From Eunapius fragilis (Eukaryota > Porifera > Demospongiae > Spongillida > Spongillidae), in NCBI GenBank assembly GCA_963681505.1, contig OY811976.1, positions 6,447,372-6,511,371 of the forward strand: a stretch of DNA of 64,000 nucleotides. The letters are read 5' to 3'. Positions 32,571-43,929 of the stretch are shown here, in pieces. The translations under genes and the position numbers were made by a program. How positions within the stretch are numbered: position 1 is the first letter of the stretch; each line of letters opens with the position of its first letter. The notes beneath the pieces were generated by a model. That model was not told the DNA's origin. It saw only the letters and a list, made by a program, of their open reading frames with translations, and made no database searches.

Positions 32571-35500
32571 ATGGCAGACCAGAAAGGTACGACACATCAC
32601 ATCTGTTGAGAACTATAAGTGCATGCATAACGCGTGGTACATTATAGGGGACAAGGGAAATACATATTTTCATCATTGATAGTTAAGTCGCGCCAAGATG
32701 CGCTTAACCTTTTTTTTTTTAACAAACCATGCATGCAGGGTGATTTATAGCCGGAGTGAGCCGCTAACCCCTCCCCCCCCCTCCCCCCCACCTCACAAAG
32801 AACGTACTTGTACACGTATATGTGGTGAACGCAAATGTGCGCGCTTTAAGTAATGGATTACATTGCAGCCGATCCGATGCTGGTGGCTGCCCCCTTAGCT
32901 GGCGTGACTCCTCATCATCCACCCCCCGGGTCTGCTAGCTACGTACCTCAGGTCACTACTCCACAGTCAGGTGAGATAAAGGGTGTGCATGCATGATTGC
33001 ATGCGGGTATGCAACCAAACTTGAGAGCATGTAACAATAAACGCTAGATACAATTAATTCATGGAGATACACATGCATATAAATTATACATTATATGGAA
33101 CCTTCTATAAGAAAATGGGTCTTGTGAGTTTATATGGGACAGTGTTCTGGATAGTTTTCAAGTTTTCCGTGAACACCAAAGAGCTTCTATCAAATGGTCC
33201 TTACGCATCATAAATTGGCTATCAATTAAGCACTGTTTTTATAATCAGCCATACATTTCTATGCAAGCGTTATTTTTCTTTTGCTTGTCCTGGAAAATTT
33301 GATGAAGTATCATAATGGTGATTTTGCTGGACATCAAATCGCCCGAAATATTAACGCTATCGTTAAAACAACATACCAAACCATTATTATATGTGAAATC
33401 CGTTTTGGTGTCTTACACGTGCGGGGTACCGACGTTACAAGGTCATATATCCCATATGGTTCAAAACGGCCACATCTTCAGGTAGGAGCATCCAAATAGG
33501 TTCAAATTCGGTACGTACGTAGAAGGGTCCTGTCGCAATTGATTTGATCTGTTCGTTAATTTTTACTTTATCCGTTACGGAGATATAGCAGTGCACAGTG
33601 CGTGCACAGTTTCCCGTTCGATTCGCGCCAATGATTTTAGGCACTCGCTTCCCATACATTGAATGTCTAATTCACTGGCGCGAACCCCGCATGTGTAAGA
33701 CACCAAAACAGATTTTCACATATCGTAGTGGTGTGGAATGTTGTTTTTTTTTTAATAGGAGCCCGAATATTTCGGAAGATATATCGATTTGCGTTTTATG
33801 CTATCTATATAAATCCACAAACCCATTAGAACATCCATATAAGCACTGTATGCAGGTAGTCAAATATAATTTCTCTAAAGATCGCGTAACTTTTTATATC
33901 AGTTGCTTAAATGCATAATAAGTAATTATAATATTTGGTTTGAAGTATACTATCCAGGATTTTTAGAAGGGGTGGGAGTAATGGTTTGTCCTAATACGTA
34001 TAATACCATCGCTGGGTGGGGACATTAAGATACCCTTATGAAGCAGCACTATAGTTTTCGGTTAGCTACAGCTAATTCCCTACATCGTCGCTTAGTTTTG
34101 AGCGTATTACCATGCATCAGTTTGCAAGTATATAATACAGATCAAGTTCATATAGGAGGTTCATTCAATCAAACTTATATATAATGATCTCATAGGAGGT
34201 TCATTTGATCAATATATATAGTAATCGCATAGGAGGTTCATTCAAACTTATATATAGTGATCACATAGGAAGTTGATTTGATCAAGCCTATATATAGTGA
34301 TGATCGCATAGAGGGGGTTCATTTGATCAATCTTATATATATTGGAGGTTCATTTGATCAAGTTTATATATAGTGATCGCATAGGAGGTTCATTTGATCA
34401 AGCTTATACATAGTGATGATCGCATCGGAGGTTCGAGCTTATATATAGTGATCGCATAGGATCAAGCTTATATATAGCGATCGCATTGGAGGTTCATTTG
34501 ATCTAGCTTATATATAGCGATCGCATAGGGGGTTCATTTGATCAAGCTTTTATATAGTGATCGCATAGGAGGTTCATTTGATCAAACAGTATTTGATGTG
34601 CGAGAGCTATTTGCTCTAAATCCGAATCATCCCAGCTGCTCAAATTGTTATGTCCAAAGTGACATGCAGTAACTGTAGCGAAGCAAAATTAATTTTATCC
34701 TAGTCGAAACAGACCACGCAGAAAGTAATTAGCTTGTTTTATTTAAAAATAATTCGATATTATTGGGGTGTTCTGGTGCATCATATGACAAATTTTGATG
34801 TTCTATATACAGCTTCCAATGAACCAGAATACGGACTATATACTCCTCCAGTTCCTCAAGTATGTGCATCAGTTCAATGTTAAACACATGCACACTGATT
34901 GCAGTTCTTAATGTTTGTAAATTTTATTTGCGCAGGACTGTCCTTATAAAACCTAGCAGCATGCGCCCGTAGAGATTCTGATGTTATTCTGAGCTGATTG
35001 GGATAGAGCGATTTCAATAAAGTTGCCTACCAGAAAATGTCGATTTCAACTAGCTATACAAGTAATAAAAACATTTTTTATACGAGAAGGTTGGTGGTAT
35101 ATAGGAATCAAAGGGGTGGAGGCGTAAAAAAGGCTTCTGATTGAAAAGGAATAATGAAATACAATGCAATAAATAAATAACAAGGATAAATAAAACTGAT
35201 CAAACAACTTGAACAAAAGTACACACAAATAAATTATATTCATAAATGGTTGTGGATAGACCTGCCCCATCACCTATGTGAATAGCACTCCTCCATTTGG
35301 CTCTACTTCCTCTTATGCATAGATTATTTCAATCCTTAGTTTGACTGATGTGTTAATTTGTGGACATGCATGTATATACTATTAACTTTTTAATTCTAAT
35401 TATTATACATAAAGCGTCAAATTCCCATTTTAATGTCTTCTGAACTGTTAAAACTATTGCTTTCATATTTTCAGTACGTCATACTACACCATTTTTATAT

Positions 35501-38177
35501 ACACAATACATGTCATGCAGCAAAAAAAAATACATTCAGTCAACAGGACCCTCAAAAAGACCAGCCTCTTGCCTGGAATGGCCCTAGAGTTCAATCAAAC
35601 CATGACCTAATGGTTCGATCAAACCAGAGGACCAGTTCAACCGTCCATAAATTTCATAAATCAATATTGACTTACAGAGCGAAGAGACGATGGCTAGACG
35701 AGAAGCCAGCTGGTTGATGGTGCTCCTGGCTTCCTTGTCCCAGTTACCATATGTCTCAACAGACATTGGCACACAAACCCAGCCTAGCTCCGCACACTTC
35801 GGATCATTGGCAGTGTGCTTCCTTGCGTTGGCTGCCAAAGCTGCAGCACCCTCTGGTTGTACGCTTCAGACATGATGCTTGACGTGAGTGGAGATGTTAT
35901 TGAGAAGTCAAGTGGCTGGCTTTCCCAATTCCCAGTCATTGATCAAGACATAAGCTGGGCGGAATGGCCCATGTCTGCTGAAAGACCACCGCACATCTTG
36001 ACCCTGACCCGTTGGTATGCACGACGGCAGAGATCAACAATTACATCCCGTAGGTGGTTACGACGTGTAACATCATCAGCTCCTCATTTGCATGTCACAG
36101 AATGGTGGTCAAGGTGATCTAAGGCTATACTTTGGCAGAGAGGACATAGGGAGCTCATTGGAGTGTTCCTAGCCACCACTTGATTGCAGTCTGAAAATCA
36201 TTTTGATCCTGGTTGAAGCCAAGGCTGAAGGATGGTACCGCAGATAACCAATTAAACAGCAGCTTGTGGTGCAGACACTGAAATAAGTCATGCCCTGTTT
36301 GCCAATGAAGAGCCATTGAAGGGTGCTCTAAATAGATGTTCATCCATTCGCGAGGAGAGCTCCTTCCGTCAGATGGGAGATGCCAGAATGGAGTTTATAG
36401 TCACTGCATTTGACTGAGAGACCTGGCTATTGTATATTTTAACTGCATTGGGCGCTGGCTATCTGCTTCCCCATAACCTAAAGAGCAGAGAGAGGCAATG
36501 AAGGCAGCACACATGCACTAGGGAGCAAAGCCCCAATCCCCCATAGTGCACACCTAGCTAGGCTTGTTGCCAGGCTTGATGCTGTATGGATTCTGAATCA
36601 TCCCAAGGCATCTGAGAGGCATTGCCCTGTGCTGTGCATCCAGCACAGAACAAATAGTCTCCATAGGTGCCCAAGGATTCGATGTCCAAAATTCGGTTAC
36701 AATGGTTGAAAAGCACTGATTCCGAAGTCAGTACAACTAAAGAGTTCACACTTACTTATGTTGATAAAAATGCCCATGGGTGGACCTAGTTCTTCTATAA
36801 GGGAGAGTGCATGGAGCACTGCTGCCTTGCTGCCTTGCTGCCGGCCAAAACACCATCATACAGAAACCAGGCATGGTACAGCTAGGAGATTGATGCAGCC
36901 ATCATCAGCATCTATAGCATACGCAATCTTGTCCAGTACCAGAGCAAAAAAAAAGCATATGAACCAAAGGTTCTCCTTGCTACACCCCTGCTTCAGAAGT
37001 TAGATGACCCAAGGGTTGCCATAGTGATGGCTGGGTGCCATAATACCAAGATGCCTAAGGCATGCAGACGCTCTGGGAAGTAGGAAAATATAATGTGGTT
37101 TCTTGCACAAGCTGGGTGCCGACGTTATGAAGGGGCTCCAAACGGCAACATTTTTCAGTGTGCAAGCGTTCGCCTGTCGCTACTGATATGTAAATTAAAA
37201 ATCCTTTTACGAAGATATTGCTGTGCAAAGTGCGTGCACTTTTTACCGCTTGATTCGCGCCAATCATTTAGGCATTCAATGCATACAGATGATTGCATGC
37301 CTACATGTATATCATTGGAGGGAATCGAGCAGGAAACCGTGCACACAATTTGCATAGCTATATCTCCGTAACGGATTAGCCGGTAAAAATTAAGGAACAA
37401 ATCGGGATAGGACTCTTCTGCGAACGTACCAAATTTATTGCCTTTGGGTATCGGACCTTGAAACGTTGGCACCCTGCTTCTGCTAGACACCAAAATATAG
37501 TTTCGCATATGGTAATGATTAGTATGAATTGGTGAAAACAGGAAGTCGATAGCAGTAACAGTTCAAAAGATATAACAATTTCATTTTTGCGAAATCTCAT
37601 GCATGATAAACAAATGCTTATGGCCATCTTCTCTTGCATGCGAACAGTGTTGCAACAATTGCTCAGTGGTCACAACTCAGCCGAACGTCAGTGCCAAAAG
37701 TGTGATCTACTCAACCAGGGACCACTTCTTCACTGTGTCCTTGCTTTCGAGCGTTTGTTGCTGCCTCACCGGTGTATGGAGCTCTCTGCTTTGCACAGTC
37801 CCGGCTATATTTTATGCGAGCGCAGTAAGTGAAAACCATTCAATGCACGAGGCAAATGATGTATAATAAGAACATTATTTGATGTATAACATGCATGTAG
37901 TGCGGAGTGTATAACCTCTTAAAGTGTATGGTTTTTTCAAAATATAGGACTGCATGGTGTTGATTTCATAAATTAGTGATAGTAAAGTATTAGGCGTTGA
38001 AGTTTAATTGCAATTCGTTACTCCGTGGATGTGCAGGCGCAGGATGCAGAGGTGAGAGCTGATATCGAAGCAGTGAGAAGAAATGGACGTATCGCAATGT
38101 GTCTCAACATTGCCGCTCTTGCCAACTTCATCATGATGTGGCTGATCACCATCATTTTAGTAGCCACATTAGCTTAG
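32571..38177 (+). CDS. Dispanin/CD225-domain membrane protein A
   Basis: Small two-helix membrane protein of the CD225 (dispanin, IFITM-related) family. Proposed exons: 32571-32586, 32869-32970, 34813-34859, 37648-37824 and 38037-38177, about 160 residues, with compatible phases. The N-terminus is proline-rich (APLAGVTPHHPPPG; GLYTPPVPQ). The first hydrophobic segment contains SSVCCCLTGVWSSLLCTVPAIF. A polar loop starting AQDAEVRAD follows, then a second helix, IIMMW-like near LITIILVATLA, at the C-terminus. The CC pair before the loop is typical of the family, where cysteines are palmitoylated. The acceptor at 37647 (GAACAG) is weak and an extra exon may be missed. The gene is a tandem paralogue of the one at 39083. 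Introns hold MITEs, RT debris and a minisatellite. Confidence 0.65.
33389..33723. mobile_element. Fold-back MITE family 2, copy 1
   Basis: 335 bp. It begins ATATGTGAAATCCGTTTTGG and ends with the inverted match CCAAAACAGATTTTCACATAT. GTGTCTTACAC and GTGTAAGACAC lie just inside. No coding capacity. It lies in intron 2 of dispanin A. Confidence 0.75.
34140..34590 (+). repeat. Minisatellite with a unit of about 40 bp
   Basis: About eleven imperfect units of GATCGCATAGGAGGTTCATT followed by TGATCAAGCTTATATATAGT. Units differ by small indels and substitutions. It lies in intron 2 of dispanin A. Confidence 0.9.
35055..35170. mobile_element. Fragment of MITE family 1
   Basis: ACAAGTAATAAAAACATT, then GAGAAGGTTGGTGGTATATAGG, matches the left half of the 43621-43929 hairpin. 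The right half is missing. Confidence 0.5.
35584..37020 (-). pseudogene. Degenerate reverse-transcriptase fragment 3
   Basis: The minus strand of 36740-36960 reads FALVLDKIAYA...DADDG with stops, then GIFINISKCELF; 35584-35838 gives ELGWVCVPMSVETYGNWDKE and EIYGRLNW. The order and similarity match the element at 29677-30604. It is badly decayed and lies in intron 3 of dispanin A. Confidence 0.55.
37083..37513. mobile_element. Fold-back MITE family 2, copy 2
   Basis: Shares GGTGCCGACGTTA, TGCAAAGTGCGTGCAC and GATTCGCGCCAAT with 33389-33723. The right half returns inverted as CGTTGGCACCCTGC and TAGACACCAAAATATAG. It is more diverged than copy 1. Confidence 0.6.
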
Positions 38178-38571
38178 CATTTTATTCAGTGTCGGACTTT
38201 TTATCGTTAGGATACTGTCTTGATGCGAAATCTTCCTTATGCGTTGTGCAAAGCATGTTACATTGTTACAGTAGTGTACTCTACGTTGTGTACAAGAATT
38301 TATACACGCACATTAACTATTTATTCCCTACATAAATGCGTGTGGATGAAAAGGCTTTTTAAACAAAAGTTTTCCGATCACGCTTCAGCACACATTTATA
38401 TGTATTGCTTCTGTATGCATGCATGAGGAAGATCATTCCCCGTTTCAATCTCGCCTGTTAACAGGGGCCGAAAATGATCTGTTCTAATATATCGACGAAT
38501 TTTATAGCATGGAGTGACATTGAAAAGATTTATGCAATGTGCTTTTTGACCTGGATGAGTATAAAGGAATT

Positions 38572-38645
38572 TTCCCGTGCTGGGAATCGAACCCCGGCCA
38601 CAGCCGTGAGAGGGCTGAATCCTAACCACTGACTAGACCATGAGA
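38572..38645 (-). pseudogene. tRNA-Glu-like pseudogene
   Basis: Shares GGTTAGGATTCAGCCCTCTC and the following ACGGCTGTGGCCGGGGTTCG stretch with the tRNA-Glu at 30625, including the CTC anticodon. The D loop has two extra bases, the T stem has a CCCAG mismatch and the acceptor stem is imperfect. It is either a decayed gene copy or a tRNA-derived SINE head. Confidence 0.7.
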
Positions 38646-39082
38646 TGTGCATGCTGCACATTACATTATTAAATCTCGTTTTACAATGGTGTCAGTTCTT
38701 CATTTGGAACTCTTATTTCATGAGGCAAAACTTAAGTCACAAGAAACTGTGGTCTATTAATAGCTCATCAAAATTTCTTCATTCCCATGCGTAAATAACC
38801 TGCATACAACGATCGCCATGCAATGCATGCATGGGTTAATCTTAGAGATCTATTTTTAACTTAAACCACATGCACAGTCCTGTTACTGTTACCTGACACT
38901 GATGCTTAAAATCTACAAACTGTGACCCAAAATCTTTAAAATATACATGGTTCGAGTTATTATGCGCAGTTGCACATTCACGTGCGTAGGTGTATACGTT
39001 ATTGATATAAGCAAAAGCTTGGAGTTATTCTGTCATCAGGTCGCGAATAACACATCAGCTAAGGCTCAATACCAGATCCGGT

Positions 39083-41897
39083 ATGGCAGCAGAAATGAGC
39101 TGTAAGTCCACACCCATGCCGCGGCGCCGGCGTTAGCTTTATTCGAACGAACAGTTTATATACGATTCCGAAAGAAAGTAGTAGGGGTGCGAACGATGTA
39201 TATCCTGTCTATATTCAGACATGTGGTAGACATTATACCGCATGGTATGCTTGCTGAGGGGCTCCCACGAATAAATGCAACGCATGCTTGCAACGCTAAT
39301 TTTGACCAGTAGCGGAATTGCGTTCATAAGCATTAATTGCGTTACATTTCAGCTGTATTATGCGCGAAAATGCCACCAGGGGTATGGCAGTCCGACGTCT
39401 TTGTCAAGGATCAAGTGTATATACAACGCAATTACATTAAATTCATGCCGCAGTTCATCATACATGCCGATATTATTTGATCCTCCAAGCAGATGGGGAT
39501 TCCAAGTATGACCCCATGCCACCGAAGTACGACAGCACAACCGTTGGCTACACCCCTCCGCAGCCCCTGGTTTCGCCACCGGCCTACGGTAAGCTACATA
39601 GGATATGCAGAGGCAGTTTTGTATTCTGTATGCACATGGCATGTCTCCATGTATAACAAAGAGTTTCAGAAAGGAAGCCATTATCAGCCGAGCCCACCGC
39701 TGGGAAACGCATATTATTCAGCCCCTCCCCAGGTAAGGTCCAAAAAAGTTATTATATCCTGAGACTAGATTAAATTGCCAATCTTAAGGTGCATGCATGC
39801 AAGACTGTATCAGTCTTCTGAGAAACTCGTGCGGCATATGCGGCAGAGCAACAATGAAAGCATGCGACCCACCGTCCATTAATTATAGTCTTCATAGTGA
39901 ATGTCAGCAACTAGCCGTTGCGGATAAAATTAGTAAACCAGCTTGCATAGCACTAGTGTGGGGGTTTCATGTGTAATAACTATTACTGCTGAGCGGGATA
40001 TAGCGTACTATTGCATACCTAACCATGGGCATGTTAGTGTAGTAACCTTGGAACGCTGACATCATCCACATGTGATCACAGTTGTGCGTGCTTGCACAAT
40101 GTGATGATTTATAAATTGTAGTGTTGAATTGTCGAACATCAGTACCAACAGCTGTTCTCTCTAGGTCCACCATTATATATGTATCTTGCCACATGTTATA
40201 TATAAAATAATACTAATCCTGTACGTGCCATATAGGATATATGATTGGACCCCGACTATGAAATCATTAAAAACACGCGACCGATTTACAACGAGGCTCC
40301 TAAGATCAGATCGTTTAACTAGTTGTTGTAATCGAGCGAGATGACGAAAGTTAGTAGTTTCGTCGTTTGTTTCATGTCGCAAAACAGCGCGGTTGTAGAG
40401 AACAAAGGGTACTGCCCGTTCTCGTACCCAGTCCCGGAATTTTCCTCCTTCTCCTTCTTAACCACCCATAACTTAGGATAGGAACACATTTAAAGAATGG
40501 AAATTTCACCAATAGCTTCAGAATTGGCTGTAGTGCTTACTGTGATCAAATAGTCGATGGTTTATTTTGGTAATTGTATTGCTAGATTTTGGCCGTACTA
40601 AGCGCTACTCGTATCATTACGGCAGAATCTTGACAAGTTTAGAATTTGCGATACCAAACCAGAAAACTACTGGAGCAGTAGCAAATGATTTAAAATCAAC
40701 TATACGGTCTGTGTAAGACGTATAATCAGATATCTTGTTACCCAGATCCGTGGGCGCGTCTAGATCTACGGATTACATCACTTGTACATGCTGTTAGGGT
40801 GGGGGGGGGGGGGATGGGGGCAGTTATACATGATATTCACAGTGATTTCAGTGATTTGGGTATGAACAAAAATCAAGGAAACAAGGAAATAAAAACATTG
40901 TCTATGAGAAAGTTGGTGGTGTATAGGATCTGAAGGCAATAGTGATGTCAAAAACTAGGGAACAAGGACTTATCGGAAGGGAAAATGTATTTAGTCCTGC
41001 ACACACAAGATATGCGGCATATGCCCTAAAAATGTGCTATGTATAGACTATTACATTTTACCTTCTGATAAGACCTTGTTTCCTTGCTTTTTTTTACACC
41101 ACTATTGCCTTCAAACCCTATATACCACCAACTTTCTCATAGAGAATGTTTTATTTACTTGTTACAACTTATGATAATGAAAATTCCGTCTGGACACATA
41201 ATCAGCAGAAGGATGCAATACAAGTAGTCTAAGAAAAGTCGCGATCATCAAAACCATTTGCAAGTCACCCCTTGAGGCTCATGAACACTACCTGCGGGAC
41301 GCCCATAGGGTCAAACGTTAGTCGTACCCTAGCAAATCCATAGGTTGTGTGCCAGATAGGCTCTGGCCTGACTAATTATGTCACGTGATACATGTCATGC
41401 TCTGTTCCAGTACGCTCCGGCAAGTCCTGTTGTCGTGTACAGCCAACCCCTGACCACCACGACCGTTCGCGACCGCACAGCCACAGGGGACCACTTCCTA
41501 ATCCTCTCCATAGTGATGTCAGTTCTGTGCTGCCTGAGCTTCTCATGGTTCTCTCTCTTCTGCACCATCCCTGCCATATTCTTTGCACTCTCTGTAAGAC
41601 GTTGTATACTGCATGAGCATGTGTGTAGGTGTGGGAGGACGTTATTAATGCACTTTCGTCAAACCATCGCCTTATGTCAAAAAAAAAATACATACTTATT
41701 TCAGCTGATATTACTATAAATGTTCAATTGCATTCCAGGCACAAGACGCTGAGGCACGGGGTGACGGGAATGGAATGAAGAGGAATCGACACGTTGCTAT
41801 CATTCTCAACATCACTGCTGTGGTAGTGTTCGTTGTCTGCGTCATCGTGGTAGCATCCGGTTCTATGAGAGGAAGCGGTGGTTATCATGGTTATTAA
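39083..41897 (+). CDS. Dispanin/CD225-domain membrane protein B
   Basis: Five exons, 39083-39101, 39493-39588, 39674-39732, 41411-41593 and 41739-41897, splice in frame to 171 residues. The start is MAAEMSYGDSKYD. The N-terminal half is rich in proline and tyrosine (MPPKYD, TPPQPLVSPPAYG, YQPSPPLGN), with PPxY-like motifs that could bind WW domains. The first membrane segment has LSIVMSVLCCLSFSWFSLFC, then PAIFFALS. The loop is AQDAEARGDGNGMKRNRH and the second helix has AIILNITAVVVFVVCVIVV. The tail is GSMRGSGGYHGY. The exon break after the first helix is shared with the gene at 32571. The cellular role cannot be inferred beyond membrane insertion. The family includes antiviral IFITMs, but most members are unrelated in function. 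Confidence 0.8.
40256..40600 (+). repeat. Diverged dispersed repeat, copy 1
   Basis: Shares with about 43240-43520 the order GTTTCATGTC, CTCGT-CCC, TCTTCTCC, CCATAACTTAGGATAGGAA-like, TTTAAAGAA and AATCGCTTCAGAATT-like stretches, same orientation. It is an old element of unknown class within an intron of dispanin B. Confidence 0.4.
40860..41167. mobile_element. MITE family 1, nearly complete copy
   Basis: Left end GGAAACAAGGAAATAAAAAC, then GAGAAAGTTGGTGGTG; the right end is the inverted counterpart CACCAACTTTCTCATAGAG and TTTTATTTACTTGTT. It lies in the last long intron of dispanin B. Confidence 0.75.
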
Positions 41898-42065
41898 TTA
41901 GCACTGCTGTGCATGCTTTGCATAAAGCTTGCTGATGGTGTTATTATGGTCACAGCTTTTTGTATTCGTCTTTGCCATTGTATCTGCTGATCCCCCAATT
42001 GAAAAGTAATTCAGTTATACTGTAAAGGCGACTTGCTCAATGATATAAAGCGATCAGTATGCAAT

Positions 42066-42071
42066 AATAAA
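42066..42071 (+). terminator. Polyadenylation signal AATAAA for dispanin B
   Basis: Canonical AATAAA about 170 bases after the stop codon at 41897, followed by a GT-rich stretch (TGTGTGATG). Confidence 0.6.
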
Positions 42072-42439
42072 TGTGTGATGCTTGCCTTCTCTTCTATGGT
42101 TTAAAACCGTTGTTAACTCACAGCGAAATGATCGGTTCCCTGATAACCGGTTATCCGTAATGTTTGGTTCAATCGTTTAGCATACAGACTTACCCATCAT
42201 GATGCACTCCATTCAGAACAAAACGCCTGAATGTTCTTTGGATTGGAGGAGTCGCCAGCTATATACTTATAGCAAACATCTTAGTTTACTTATATCGAGC
42301 CACACAGTCACAACCCTGTTCGTTGCTTACACAACTGTGAATACACCATAACGCAAGGTCATAATGTGCAGCAGGTCATAAACTATTGGGTGTATAAGTT
42401 ATAAGTGGGGTCGAGGCAGCGAGAAAGGACCTAGCACGT

Positions 42440-42760
42440 ATAAAAAATTTCCAGGAAGGAGCATCAAAGTTGACGCGTGGGCTAATTAAATATACGCGTA
42501 ATTAAAAAAATTCAGGCCACTGTAACTCGATGATTGACAGACTAATTTCTAGTGCGTAAGAATACGTTGTAGAGGACATATAGGGGTCTCTTTGAAAATG
42601 AAACAAGTAACTAAAAACATTCTCTATAATTTGAAGGCAGTAGTGGTGTAAAAAGCAGGGAAACAAGTGTCTAATAATAAAGTAAAATGTAATAGTCCTA
42701 TATTTAGCACACGACCAACGCAGTATCCTACAAATATAGGACTATTTCTATTATTATGAG
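42440..42760. repeat. Dispersed repeat joined to a MITE family 1 fragment
   Basis: 42440-42590 is mostly the inverse of 31556-31705. 42597-42760 matches family 1 (GAAACAAGTAACTAAAAAC, AGGCAGTAGTGGTGTAAAAA, TAGTCCTATATTTAGC). Confidence 0.55.
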
Positions 42761-43239
42761 TGTTTTCAAGACATCATATGCAGAAATTGGTGGTCACCAG
42801 GAAAGTGATGGTGTTCAAAATGACATCCTATAGCATGTGTTCCGTTGCTAGTACATAGGGGTAGTATAATTTGAATTTGTGCTGAATTTATAAGTACTAA
42901 TGGTTCGGATGTATTCAAATTTGACTTACACCTATTTAAATGTATGAAAATGGTTACTCTTGAATTTTATTAACTAACGGCAAGTTATAATACATTTGCC
43001 ACCTCATTTTTATGTGTAGAAAGGTTGTAAGATGCAAACTGTGCAAATATATATACATCATTACATCGAAGATTTCAGTTCGGGAAAGCAAAATATAGCT
43101 TCCATTAACATGTACACAAAATCAATGTTTTCTGACTTAATTATTGTATTCCACAGTTTTCTGAACCTGCGTCAGCAGGTTCAATATAGGATTGATTGAG
43201 GAGTCATGAATGTCATTAAAAAATTTCAGTTGCGTCGCG

Positions 43240-43520
43240 AGGGACAACGAAGAAACGGATAGCTTTTCTCTTTGCAGCAATCGAACGACAACACCAAGAT
43301 CTACGTTTTGGTGCTAGTTTCATGTCATAAAACTATGCGCTTCTAGACCAACTAAGAACCTGTTTCTCGTGCCCATGCCCAAAAAAATTGTTGGTCGTCG
43401 TCGTCTTCTTCTTCTCCGTCAAGTATAACTCACGCTAGGAATGGTTTTAAAGAACGGCGATAGTACCAATCGCTTCAGAATTTACCGGCGCGGTGCCCCT
43501 TAAGGTAATAAAGAAGCTAC
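43240..43520 (+). repeat. Diverged dispersed repeat, copy 2
   Basis: Partner of 40256-40600. No coding capacity. Confidence 0.4.
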
Positions 43521-43620
43521 AACGAAAAAGTACTATATACGGTATGGGTATATTACTTTGTTCTAAATACAGGAGTATGGATAATTTTAGTCAGCTTCGT
43601 TGACACGGAGAAAAAAAAAC

Positions 43621-43929
43621 TTATGAAACAAGTAAATAAAAACCTTCTCTAACGAGAAAGTTGGTGGGCATATAGGATTGACAATGTTGGTGTAAAAAGC
43701 ACGGAAACAAGTGTGACAGAAATGTTACTGGAAAATTGAAATAGGCCTATATTTAGCCCATTTTCTCAGGCGTGCGCTGCCTAAATGTGACTGGGCTAAA
43801 TATAGGCCTATTTCAACTTTCCAGTAACATTTCTGTCACACTTGTTTCCGTGCTTTTTACACCAACATTGTCAATCCTATATGCCCACCAACTTTCTCGT
43901 TAGAGAAGGTTTTTATTTACTTGTTATAA
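43621..43929. mobile_element. Fold-back MITE family 1, near-perfect hairpin
   Basis: 309 bp with arms of about 138 bases that are almost perfect inverted copies: TTATGAAACAAGTAAATAAA...GGCCTATATTTAGCCC, then a 30-base loop, then GGGCTAAATATAGGCC...TTTATTTACTTGTTATAA. This is the best-preserved member here and can serve as family reference. Confidence 0.88.

Noticed and set aside
34140..34590. Possible CRISPR array
   Set aside because: Units are tandem without unique spacers, and the DNA is eukaryotic; it is a minisatellite.
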